A stretch of 12,385 nt of DNA from CAYYNP01 sp964472545. GTDB lineage: Bacteria > Planctomycetota > Planctomycetia > Pirellulales > Thermoguttaceae. The notes under the pieces were generated by a model. It was not told where the DNA came from, ran no database searches, and saw nothing but the letters and a program-made list of their open reading frames with translations. Position numbers and translations under genes: made by a program. The stretch lies in NCBI GenBank assembly GCA_964472545.1, contig CAYYNP010000292.1:1-12385 (forward strand), given 5' to 3'. Positions 6,398 through 12,385 of the stretch are shown here, in pieces (position 1 is the first letter of the stretch; each line of letters opens with the position of its first letter).

Positions 6398-7660
6398 ATG
6401 CCATCGCCGCGCTGCCCCAACGGCTACCGAACTCAGATCGCCGGGATTGCGGTGGCGGAACTGGTCCGCCGCTACGGCACGCCCACGTTCGTCTACGACG
6501 CGGCGGCCATGCTCCGCCGGCTGCGCGACCTGGCCCGGTTCGACTACGTCCGCTACGCGCAGAAGGCCTGCTCGAATTTGGCCGTGTTGGTTCTGCTGCG
6601 CCGGCACGGCGCGCTGGTCGACGCCGTCAGCGAGGCCGAAATCCGCCGGGCGATGGCGGCCGGCTTCTCGCCGGACGGATCGCCCCCGCCGATCGTCTAC
6701 ACGGCCGATATCTTCGACGCCGAAACGCTCGAGCTTTGCTTCCAGGAGCACGTCCACGTCAACTGTGGGTCGCTCGACATGATCGACCAGTTCGGCCGCC
6801 TGGCACACGGCCGGGAGATCACGCTGCGAATCAACCCCGGCTTCGGACACGGCCACAACCGCAAGACGAACACCGGCGGCAAGCAATCGAAACACGGCAT
6901 CTGGCATACGCAGCTTGCCGAAAGTTTGGCCCTGGCCGAGCGTCATCGGCTGAAGGTCACGGGACTGCACATGCACATCGGCTCCGGCACCGATCTGGAG
7001 CACCTCTCGCAGGTCTGCGGCGCGATGGAGAAGGCGGCCGTCGAGGTCGGCCCGGCGATCAAGAGCATCAGTGCCGGCGGCGGATTGCCGACCGTCTACG
7101 GCCCGGGCGACGAGCCGATCGATCTCGGCGCCTATTACGACCTCTGGGACGCCACGCGCAAGCGGCTTCAGGAGCGATTCGGCCATGCGGTCGGTCTGGA
7201 GATCGAACCGGGACGATACCTGACGGCCGAAAGCGGCTTCCTGGTCTCTGAAATCCGTGCCGTCAAGCAGCAAGACGACAACACCTTCTACGTGCTCGAC
7301 GCCGGGTTCAACAACCTTGCCCGGCCGATCCTCTACGGAGCCTATCATCCGATGTCGATCGTGCCCGCCGACGGCAACACCGGCCGGCCGCTGCAAGAGG
7401 TCATCGTGGGCGGGCCGCTCTGCGAGTCGGGCGATATCTTCACCCAAAAGGAGGGCGGCTACGTCACGGCCAGGCAACTGCCCCGGGCCGAGGTCGGCGA
7501 GTTCGTGGTGATCGAGTGTGCCGGGGCCTATGCGTTCGTGATGGGATCGAACTACAACTCGAAGCCCCTGGCCGCCGAAGTGATGATTCACAACGGCCGC
7601 GACCGGCTGATCCGCCGCCGACAGACCTTCGAGGACCTTATCCGCGGCGAGACGATCTAA
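6398..7660 (+). CDS. lysA: Diaminopimelate decarboxylase (E. coli-type LysA)
   Basis: The enzyme converts meso-diaminopimelate to L-lysine and CO2, the last step of lysine synthesis, in the cytoplasm. The 420-residue protein has the fold-type III PLP barrel and C-terminal beta domain. K56 in YAQKACSN should bind PLP; HMHIGSG (191-197) and SAGGG (225-229) bind the cofactor; EPGR (270-273) follows; C342-E343-S344 in GPLCESGD is the partner-subunit catalytic motif; Y378 lies in GAYAFVMGSNYN. The segment NPGFGHGH (146-153) then KTNTGG and SKHGIW is, from memory, the E. coli type rather than the commoner NPNVD type. The ATG has no clear ribosome-binding site and lies 11 bases after the DUF1559 gene, so translation may be coupled. 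A phosphatase gene follows after 18 bases. No lysine riboswitch could fit between the genes. Confidence 0.93.
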   Translation: MPSPRCPNGYRTQIAGIAVAELVRRYGTPTFVYDAAAMLRRLRDLARFDYVRYAQKACSNLAVLVLLRRHGALVDAVSEAEIRRAMAAGFSPDGSPPPIVYTADIFDAETLELCFQEHVHVNCGSLDMIDQFGRLAHGREITLRINPGFGHGHNRKTNTGGKQSKHGIWHTQLAESLALAERHRLKVTGLHMHIGSGTDLEHLSQVCGAMEKAAVEVGPAIKSISAGGGLPTVYGPGDEPIDLGAYYDLWDATRKRLQERFGHAVGLEIEPGRYLTAESGFLVSEIRAVKQQDDNTFYVLDAGFNNLARPILYGAYHPMSIVPADGNTGRPLQEVIVGGPLCESGDIFTQKEGGYVTARQLPRAEVGEFVVIECAGAYAFVMGSNYNSKPLAAEVMIHNGRDRLIRRRQTFEDLIRGETI

Positions 7661-7678
7661 CGGTCAGACGGGGAACTT

Positions 7679-8359
7679 GTGGCATTGAAACGTAGCAGCC
7701 GTACCATCGCGATCGGAGACATCCACGGTTGTCTGCCGGCGTTGCAGGCCCTGCTGACGGCCGTCGACCCGCAGCCGGACGATACGGTCGTCACCATGGG
7801 CGATTACGTCGACCGCGGCCCCGACAGCCCGGGAGTGATCGACGAGTTGATCGCGCTCGACGCCCGCTGCCGCTATCGGCCCTTGTTGGGCAACCACGAC
7901 GAGATGCTATTGGACATTTGCAGCGGCCAGACGGGTCTGTTGAGCGAATGGGTGCTCTTCGGCGGCGACGCCACGTTGACCTCCTACGGCGGCCGCGTGC
8001 CGCACGGCGTGCCGCCGGAACACGTCGAGTTTCTGAAAAGTTGCCGCTACTACTTCGAGACCGAAACGCACTTCTTCGTCCACGGCACCTACCTGGCCGA
8101 GTTGCCGCTCGAGAAACAACCGACCGACGTGATGCTCTGGCAGTCGCTGCGGGAACGCCGCCCGGGGCCACATTGCTCCGGCAAGACGGCCGTTGTCGGA
8201 CACACGGCGCAGAAACAAGGCGACATCCTCGATCTCGGTTACTTGATCTGTATCGACACCTGCTGCTACGGCGCCGGCTGGCTAACGGCGCTGGACGTTA
8301 CCAGCGGGCAGGTTTGGCAGGCGAACAAGGCGGGGCACCTGCGAGAGCGACCATCGTAA
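7679..8359 (+). CDS. Calcineurin-like metallophosphatase (PPP/PrpA type)
   Basis: A 226-residue two-metal phosphatase. The full set of family motifs is visible: GDIHG (D14, H16), GDYVDRG (D42, D45, R46), GNHDE (N72, H73), the histidine of FFVHGTY (H135) and VVGHT (H175). These ligands bind two divalent metals and drive phosphate ester hydrolysis. The size and the order of motifs fit bacterial Ser/Thr protein phosphatases (PrpA/PrpB) and also symmetrical Ap4A hydrolases; I cannot decide between protein and nucleotide substrates. The start is GTG with GGGGA 4 bases upstream, 18 bases after the lysA stop, so it is probably co-transcribed with lysA. No signal peptide is seen, so it is cytoplasmic. 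A perfect inverted repeat follows after 27 bases. Confidence 0.88.
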   Translation: MALKRSSRTIAIGDIHGCLPALQALLTAVDPQPDDTVVTMGDYVDRGPDSPGVIDELIALDARCRYRPLLGNHDEMLLDICSGQTGLLSEWVLFGGDATLTSYGGRVPHGVPPEHVEFLKSCRYYFETETHFFVHGTYLAELPLEKQPTDVMLWQSLRERRPGPHCSGKTAVVGHTAQKQGDILDLGYLICIDTCCYGAGWLTALDVTSGQVWQANKAGHLRERPS

Positions 8360-8386
8360 GAGCATCTGGCGGCCGCCCACACGAAC

Positions 8387-8460
8387 CGTTTAGCCGCCGC
8401 CGGAACGGCGGCGCGAACTCACAAACCGCTCTACACCGCCGTTCCGGCGGCGGCTAAACG
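8387..8460. repeat. Perfect 25-bp inverted repeat
   Basis: The left arm (8387-8411, starting CGTTTAGCCGCCGCC) is the exact reverse complement of the right arm (8436-8460, ending GGCGGCGGCTAAACG), around a 24-base loop. It fills the gap between the phosphatase stop and the next start, which lies 14 bases after it. As RNA it would be a very stable stem that could stop or weaken read-through. There is no T run, so a Rho-independent terminator is not proven. A dispersed palindromic element is likely. Confidence 0.8.
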
Positions 8461-8474
8461 AGTGAGGGTGGAGT

Positions 8475-8918
8475 ATGCTCGACTGGATCATCGTAGCCTG
8501 TAACCTCCCGGCTTTTTTCGCCGTATTCTGGGGCCTCTCATTGGCCGGCGGCTGGCGACGCCTGGCCGCCGACTACGCAGCGCACGAAAAACCGCCGGGC
8601 GACTTCCGCCGCTTCCAGGCGGTGCGGCTGCGATGGGTCGGCTACAACGGCTGCCTGACGATCGGCGTCTGCCGGGAGGGGCTCTATTTGGCCGTTTGGC
8701 CGATCTTCCGGTTCTGCCATCCGCCGTTGTTGATCCCCTGGGCGGACCTTGGGGAGATTCAGCGGCGGCGCACGTTTCTCTGGACGCACGTGCGCGCGGG
8801 CGTGCGGCGGCCGCCGATCGTGACCATCGATCTGCCGGTGTGGTCTTTCGATGCGGCGGTGGAGGCGGGGTACGTGGGTCTCGACGCGCAGCCTCAAGGT
8901 GGCCGCACCGGCGTGTAG
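8475..8918 (+). CDS. Small membrane-anchored protein of unknown function
   Basis: I do not recognise a named family. The 147-residue product has one hydrophobic segment at about residues 4-25, then a basic and aromatic soluble part. Residues 52-93 read as beta-strand-like stretches (RWVGYNGCLTIGV, then GLYLAVWPIF and PPLLIPWADL), and another follows at 115-123 (IVTIDLPVW). Alternating strands after a membrane anchor with a PPLLIPW turn could be a small PH-like barrel, but that is inference. The ATG has GAGGG 6 bases upstream (8464-8468), a good site, which supports it as a real gene. The TAG stop (8916-8918) touches the first hairpin of the next repeat cluster. Confidence 0.72.
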   Translation: MLDWIIVACNLPAFFAVFWGLSLAGGWRRLAADYAAHEKPPGDFRRFQAVRLRWVGYNGCLTIGVCREGLYLAVWPIFRFCHPPLLIPWADLGEIQRRRTFLWTHVRAGVRRPPIVTIDLPVWSFDAAVEAGYVGLDAQPQGGRTGV

Positions 8919-9038
8919 AACGCCCTCAGCGTTCGGCGCAAAGGCGAGCCCGGTACCCAGGGTGCGCCGCTGCGCGGCGACCCTGGGCTATGATGTGCAA
9001 CGCCTTCGGCGTTAACGTCTGCGGCGTTAGCGTCTGCG
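8918..9038. repeat. Cluster of palindromes and a 15-bp tandem repeat
   Basis: Three units fill the gap between convergent genes. GAACGC-cctca-GCGTTC (8918-8934) starts on the last base of the upstream stop codon. CCCAGGGT (8956-8963) pairs with ACCCTGGG (8980-8987) around an inner CGCCGC/GCGGCG hairpin. GCGTTAACGTCTGCG (9009-9023) is followed directly by GCGTTAGCGTCTGCG (9024-9038), one base different. The middle hairpin could end transcription in either direction. Confidence 0.6.
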
Positions 9039-9063
9039 GCGGGCAACGCCTTCAGCGCGAAGC

Positions 9064-10521
9064 TCAAACGGCGTCGGCGTCCGGGATCTCGAAGCCCGGG
9101 CGGTGCGGATCGCGGACCAGCTCGTTGGCCTCGGCGGCGTGCTCGCCGGTGAAGCGCTCGGTCTTCGGATCGAAGGTCAACCACGGGCCGACGGTGTACT
9201 CGGCCTCGTTTTCCGGCACGCCGCAGCCGTCGCGGGTGATCAGGTGCAGCTTCATGAAGTGCTCGTAGGCGTCTTTGTTGTCGCCGAAGCTGCCGGCCTT
9301 GGCGTTAAACGGCACCTGCTTGCCCAAGCGATACGAGTTGTTCATCAAGTGTCCTACGACGCAGGAACGATGGGCCACGTCCATATCGGCGTTAGACATC
9401 TCGGGCTTGCCGGCGCGGCAGGCGGCGATGAAACTGCCGAAGCATCCGCCGGAGGTCACTTCGACCGGCGGCACCGAGATGCTCTGGCCTTGGTTGCTGC
9501 CCTTTGCGAAATACTTGCCGCCGATGATCTTGCCGCCGTCCTCGAAGTAGTATTCGTTGCAGACTTGCCGCTGATAGCCGTTGTAGTTGACGTTGCGGAC
9601 GTTGAAGAAGACGTACTGGCCGTTGGGATACTCGGCCATGCCGAACATCGTATTGGGAGTCACGCCCTGGTCGTCCCACTGGAACCGACCGCCCAGCGCC
9701 ATCGCGCGGACCGGATGGACCTGGTCCTCGTCGATGGGCCACATGGCCATGTCCAACTGGTGGGTACCCTGGTTGTTCAGATCGCCGTTGCCGGTTTCCC
9801 AGAACCAGTGCCAGTTGTAGTGGACGTAGTTGCCGTGGTACTGGTCGATCACGGCCGGGCCGCGCCAAAGGCTCCAGTCGAGATTGGCCGGCGGATCGCC
9901 GGGGGCCTTGAAGCCGATGCCGCCGCGGGGCTTGCAGCAGTAGCCGTAGGAGATCTTCATCCGGCCGAACTTGCCGTCTTGGATCGCCTTGTGCAGCGAG
10001 GCGTTGCGGGCGTCGCTGCGGTTTTGGGTGCCGTGTTGCACCACCACGCCATATTTCTTCCAGGCCTCGACGGCCACGCGGCCCTGATAGATGTCGTGGC
10101 TGGCCGGCTTCTCGACGTAACAATGCTTGCTGGCCTGGGCGGCCCAAATCACCATCAGCGAGTGCCAGTGGTTGGGCGTGGCCACGGAGAGCGCGTCGAG
10201 GTTCTTGTCTTCCAACGCCTCGCGGACGTCGGCCGTCCCTTTGACCGTGTAGCCGTCGGCCCGCTTGTTGTAGTTGTCCAGCGCGCGGCCCAGCACGTTC
10301 TTGTCCGGGTCGATCACGTAGGCCAGTTCCACGTTCTCCATCGACTGGAAGGAGCCCGCGTGCGATTGGCCCCGGCCGTTGAGGCCGGCGACGCCGATGC
10401 GGAAGCGGTCGTTGGCCCCCAGCACACGGGCGGAGGCCTTGGTGCCGGCGATCGTCAGGCCGGTGGCCAGCCCTGCGGCGGCCGTGCTCTTGAGGAAATC
10501 GCGACGTGTGAATCGTGTCAT
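9064..10521 (-). CDS. Tat-exported Gfo/Idh/MocA-family oxidoreductase
   Basis: A 485-residue NAD(P)-dependent oxidoreductase of the Gfo/Idh/MocA family, usually acting on sugars, inositols or sugar derivatives. The N-terminus is a twin-arginine signal: T-R6-R7-D-F-L-K, a hydrophobic stretch (12-26) and a likely cleavage after ASA (29-31). Then come the Rossmann motif GVAGLNGRG (43-51), NHWH (117-120), EKP (137-139, with the catalytic-type K138) and GTHQLD (252-257, H254 and D257 in the active-site region). The C-terminal part carries the alpha/beta substrate domain. Tat export implies it folds with its cofactor in the cytoplasm and works in the periplasm. The ATG has AAGGAG 6 bases upstream. 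Planctomycetes carry many such paralogues, so the substrate cannot be named. No partner gene is adjacent. Confidence 0.92.
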   Translation of the reverse strand: MTRFTRRDFLKSTAAAGLATGLTIAGTKASARVLGANDRFRIGVAGLNGRGQSHAGSFQSMENVELAYVIDPDKNVLGRALDNYNKRADGYTVKGTADVREALEDKNLDALSVATPNHWHSLMVIWAAQASKHCYVEKPASHDIYQGRVAVEAWKKYGVVVQHGTQNRSDARNASLHKAIQDGKFGRMKISYGYCCKPRGGIGFKAPGDPPANLDWSLWRGPAVIDQYHGNYVHYNWHWFWETGNGDLNNQGTHQLDMAMWPIDEDQVHPVRAMALGGRFQWDDQGVTPNTMFGMAEYPNGQYVFFNVRNVNYNGYQRQVCNEYYFEDGGKIIGGKYFAKGSNQGQSISVPPVEVTSGGCFGSFIAACRAGKPEMSNADMDVAHRSCVVGHLMNNSYRLGKQVPFNAKAGSFGDNKDAYEHFMKLHLITRDGCGVPENEAEYTVGPWLTFDPKTERFTGEHAAEANELVRDPHRPGFEIPDADAV

Positions 10522-10545
10522 GTCGGGCTCCTTGCGGTAGTCGGT

Positions 10546-10570
10546 GGGTGTGGGGATTGGCGGGTGGGGG
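10546..10570 (+). other. Possible G-quadruplex upstream of the oxidoreductase gene
   Basis: Four G runs (GGG, GGGG, GGG, GGGGG) are separated by loops of 3, 6 and 1 bases on the plus strand, 25-49 bases upstream of the oxidoreductase start. The plus strand is the template strand for that gene. The pattern fits a quadruplex; GC-rich chance composition is also possible. The rest of the interval 10571-10729 shows no gene. Confidence 0.3.
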
Positions 10571-10729
10571 AAGCTCGCCGGTTAGGATCCGTGCGGTCGG
10601 CGCGGGGCGGGAACGCGTGGCGTGCCGCCTTGCGTGCCCTCTTATTTGAACCGCAGCCGCATCGCATTGCAAGCCGAAGATCGGCAAATTGGCGGTCCGT
10701 GTGGGCTACGGGGTACGCGGCTGCCGCGG

Positions 10730-10735
10730 TATAAT
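10730..10735 (+). promoter_or_regulatory. TATAAT -10 box, candidate promoter of the glycosyltransferase gene
   Basis: A perfect TATAAT on the plus strand lies about 170 bases before the glycosyltransferase start, in an interval with no gene (10522-10905). No clear -35 hexamer is at the right distance. If used, the transcript would carry the whole repeat at 10746-10843 in its leader. Confidence 0.35.
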
Positions 10736-10745
10736 GGCAGTGGCT

Positions 10746-10843
10746 CGAAGTGGATTGTAGTCGTCCCGCTCCGCGAGACGAAGTGGATTGTAGTCGTCCC
10801 GCTCCGCGAGACGAAGTGACATCTCGCGGAGCGAGATGACTAC
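10746..10843. repeat. 33-bp tandem repeat plus inverted copy
   Basis: Two identical 33-base units stand head to tail (10746-10778 and 10779-10811); each contains GGATTGTAGTCGTCCCGC. They are followed by an inverted copy: the last 22 bases of unit two (10790-10811) pair with 10822-10843 with two mismatches. The inverted part is the same family as the palindrome at 3784-3806. There are no spacers, so this is not a CRISPR array. It lies in the likely leader of the glycosyltransferase gene. Confidence 0.75.
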
Positions 10844-10891
10844 TGTGACGGTGGAGTGGTTGGGGCTAAGGCAGTGATGGTATCGTCGGCC

Positions 10892-10896
10892 GGAGG
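10892..10896 (+). promoter_or_regulatory. Ribosome-binding site GGAGG of the glycosyltransferase gene
   Basis: GGAGG is 9 bases before GTG at 10906 and only 3 bases before the in-frame GTG at 10900. The spacing favours 10906 as the start. Confidence 0.6.
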
Positions 10897-10905
10897 CTCG
10901 TGCTC

Positions 10906-11646
10906 GTGGATGTCGCGTTCTCGTTGGTGATTCCCGCATTTGACGAAGCGCTCCGCTTGCCTCCGTTTCTCGAATCCGTTCGCCAACACCTCGATCACCG
11001 TTATCCGGACAACCATGAGATAATCGTCGTCGACGACGGCAGCCGCGACGCGCTGCCGGAGGTGTTGGCCGCGCAGCAAGACGGCTGGCCGGAGTTGACG
11101 GTGCGGCGACACGCGGTCAATCGGGGCAAAGGGGCGGCCGTGCGGACCGGCGTGCTGGCCGCCCGCGGCGACGTGATCCTGTTTGCCGACGCCGACGGGG
11201 CCACGCCGATCGACCAGGAGGTGGCGCTGTGCAAGGCCCTTGGCGAGGGGGCCGACGTGGCCGTGGGGTCGCGATTATTGGCCGCCGACGGCGTCCAGCG
11301 GCGCCGCAGCCGGCTGCGCGGATCGCTGGGACGGCTCTTCGCCAGGCTGGCCCGGCGCTGGCTGCGGATCTCGGTCTGCGATACCCAGTGCGGCTTCAAA
11401 ATGTTTCGGCGCGAGGCGGCACGGCGTCTGTTCTCGCTGGCGCAAGAGACCGGCTACCTCTTCGACCTGGAGTTGCTGATGGCGGCCGGCCGGCTGGGAT
11501 ATCGCGTGGCCGAGGTGCCCGTCTGTTGGCGCGAGGTGGCCGGCGGGCACCTGAGCATCGCCCGCGAGATCTGGCGCGTCCCGCTGGGGCTGTGGCGCAT
11601 ACGACGGCGCACTTCGAAGCTTGCGCGAGTAGGCGGTATGCAGTAG
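10906..11646 (+). CDS. Family 2 glycosyltransferase, polyprenyl-phosphate glucosyltransferase type
   Basis: A 246-residue GT-A fold transferase. It begins with the beta strand FSLVIPAFDE, then VVDDGS (about 41-46), NRGKGAAVRTG (72-82), the metal-binding DADGA (95-99) and, in the acceptor half, DTQCGFKMFRR (159-169), followed by the ETGYLFDLELL segment. The NRGKG and QCGFK motifs are typical of dolichyl/undecaprenyl-phosphate beta-glucosyltransferases, which load a sugar from a nucleotide donor onto a polyprenyl phosphate at the cytoplasmic membrane face. No C-terminal membrane helix is present, unlike some family members. GTG at 10906 was chosen for its GGAGG spacing; GTG at 10900 adds two residues. 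The last residues (RVGGMQ) and the TAG are encoded inside a palindromic repeat, so the native C-terminus may have been changed by that element. Confidence 0.87.
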   Translation: MDVAFSLVIPAFDEALRLPPFLESVRQHLDHRYPDNHEIIVVDDGSRDALPEVLAAQQDGWPELTVRRHAVNRGKGAAVRTGVLAARGDVILFADADGATPIDQEVALCKALGEGADVAVGSRLLAADGVQRRRSRLRGSLGRLFARLARRWLRISVCDTQCGFKMFRREAARRLFSLAQETGYLFDLELLMAAGRLGYRVAEVPVCWREVAGGHLSIAREIWRVPLGLWRIRRRTSKLARVGGMQ

Positions 11647-11691
11647 GCAGTACCCGTTGACTATCTACTGCGTACTGCCTACCGCCTACTC
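11627..11691. terminator. Palindromic repeat between convergent genes, likely bidirectional terminator
   Basis: GAGTAGGCGGTA (11627-11638) and GGCAGTAC (11646-11653) pair with GTACTGCC (11672-11679) and TACCGCCTACTC (11680-11691), a 20-bp stem broken only by a 7-base bulge (TGCAGTA, 11639-11645); the loop is 18 bases. The stop codons of both flanking genes lie within it (TAG at 11644-11646; CTA at 11679-11681 for coaB). The position favours ending transcripts from both sides. There is no T run, and the sequence is repeat-like (GTAGGCAGTA), so a trapped repeat is the alternative. Confidence 0.6.
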
Positions 11692-12314
11692 TCCACCAGC
11701 CTCTCCTCGATCACCCGAAACACACTCTTTCCCACCTCCCGCTTGCTGCCCGAAAGGCTCAACAGCACTTCGCCCGCACGGTCGATCACCTCGACGTCGG
11801 TCTCGGCGGCGTGCATCGCCCCGGGCCCGTTGACGACGACCAGGTCGCAGCTCTTGCGTTCGAGCTTCTGCATCGCCCGCATCCGCTCGTCTTCGGTCTC
11901 CAACGCGAACGCCACCATCCACTGGGTCCGCCGCACGTAGGCCAGTTGGGCCACGACGTCGGGCGTTTCGATCAGGTGCAGCACGAGCGGTCCGCCCGTC
12001 TTGCGAATCTTCTGCGAGGCGACCACCACCGGCCGATAGTCGCAAGGTGCCGCCACGCCGATCAGCCCGTCGCAGCCTGGAAAGACGTTCAGGCACGCCT
12101 GGAGCATCTCTTCGGTCGAGACCACCGGGATCACCTCGGCCGCCTCGGGATACTCGATATCGACGGGTCCGGAGACGATCGAGACCTGGTGTCCCGCCTC
12201 AATCGCCGCCGCCGCCAACGCCGCCCCCATCCGGCCGCTGGAGGCGTTGGTCAGGTAACGTACCGGATCGAGGTACTGGCAGGTGGGGCCGGAGGTGATG
12301 AGGACGTGGGACAT
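11679..12314 (-). CDS. coaB: Phosphopantothenate-cysteine ligase, stand-alone CoaB domain
   Basis: This 211-residue protein matches only the C-terminal (CoaB) half of the bifunctional CoaBC protein, which joins cysteine to 4'-phosphopantothenate using CTP in coenzyme A synthesis. Family landmarks are the nucleotide-binding start VLITSGPT, then DPVRYLTNASSGRMG (16-30, with the conserved N23), VAAPCDYRP (87-95) and KIRK (102-105), corresponding to the KxKK motif with R in third place. VAFALET (134-140) and VVVNG (159-163) follow. The flavin-binding decarboxylase half (CoaC) is absent; if split, it should lie elsewhere, perhaps just beyond the right edge. The ATG has no ribosome-binding site in the preceding CACTCACC-rich stretch. 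A later start would remove the conserved first strand, so this start is kept. The stop lies in the convergent palindrome. Confidence 0.85.
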   Translation of the reverse strand: MSHVLITSGPTCQYLDPVRYLTNASSGRMGAALAAAAIEAGHQVSIVSGPVDIEYPEAAEVIPVVSTEEMLQACLNVFPGCDGLIGVAAPCDYRPVVVASQKIRKTGGPLVLHLIETPDVVAQLAYVRRTQWMVAFALETEDERMRAMQKLERKSCDLVVVNGPGAMHAAETDVEVIDRAGEVLLSLSGSKREVGKSVFRVIEERLVESRR

Positions 12315-12325
12315 CGAGTGAGTGG

Positions 12326-12385
12326 TGGGTGGTGAGTGATGGAGTGATGGGTGGTGAGTGATGGGTGGTGGGTGGTGAGTGGTGA
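12326..12385. repeat. G-rich short repeat at the right edge
   Basis: The 16-base unit TGGGTGGTGAGTGATG occurs at 12326-12341 and 12348-12363, and with one difference at 12369-12384; spacing is 22 and 21 bases. The array runs off the window. It covers the region just upstream of the coaB start, where its minus strand is a C, A and T-rich leader without a Shine-Dalgarno sequence. Confidence 0.7.

Noticed and set aside
6383..7591. 402-codon minus-strand frame opposite lysA
   Set aside because: A mirror of lysA codon bias; no recognisable domain.
9103..10734. 543-codon plus-strand frame opposite the oxidoreductase
   Set aside because: The minus strand carries a Tat signal, Rossmann motif and a strong ribosome-binding site; the plus frame is valine/alanine-rich filler.
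10622..10819. Plus-strand frame encoding a repeated KWIVVVPLRET peptide
   Set aside because: The repeat is a direct reading of the 33-bp tandem DNA repeat; no start signal and no conserved protein.
10746..10843. Possible CRISPR-like array
   Set aside because: The units are contiguous without spacers, and one copy is inverted.

Overview
The window looks like ordinary chromosomal DNA from a GC-rich planctomycete, probably of the Pirellulales type. The evidence is a DUF1559 pseudopilin-like protein (GFTLVE prepilin motif, C-terminal H-x9-DG motif), a Tat-exported Gfo/Idh/MocA oxidoreductase, a phospholipid-transport (MCE/Mla) operon, and intergenic gaps filled with palindromic repeats of a kind I associate with this phylum. 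The lineage is an inference from protein style, not from a marker gene.

Layout. A tRNA-Arg(UCG) gene lies on the minus strand at the left edge. About 560 bp without a credible gene follow; they hold several hairpin or repeat elements. Next is a minus-strand operon mlaE-mlaF-mlaD (3455 down to 651): permease, ATPase and MCE-domain protein of an ABC lipid transporter, with a TATAAT box upstream. A repeat-rich gap separates it from a minus-strand MFS transporter (5137 down to 3803). Facing away from that transporter, a plus-strand run begins with the DUF1559 protein, continues with lysA (diaminopimelate decarboxylase, last step of lysine synthesis) and a calcineurin-like PPP-family phosphatase, and after a perfect 25-bp inverted repeat reaches a small membrane-anchored protein of unknown function. 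A minus-strand Gfo/Idh/MocA oxidoreductase follows. A plus-strand family 2 glycosyltransferase (polyprenyl-phosphate glucosyltransferase type) converges on a minus-strand stand-alone CoaB domain (phosphopantothenate-cysteine ligase). The right edge is a G-rich short-period repeat.

How the genes work together. Only the Mla genes form an obvious functional unit. lysA and the phosphatase are 18 bp apart and are probably co-transcribed, perhaps with the DUF1559 gene, but share no evident pathway. The rest are single housekeeping or family-expansion genes.

The main signal not explained by genes is the set of palindromic elements. Several lie on or against stop codons: the MFS stop, both stops of the convergent glycosyltransferase/coaB pair, and the stop of the unknown 147-residue protein. 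They may act as terminators or be mobile-derived repeats trapped at gene ends. I see no convincing new multi-gene system, CRISPR array, insertion sequence, prophage or toxin-antitoxin pair here.
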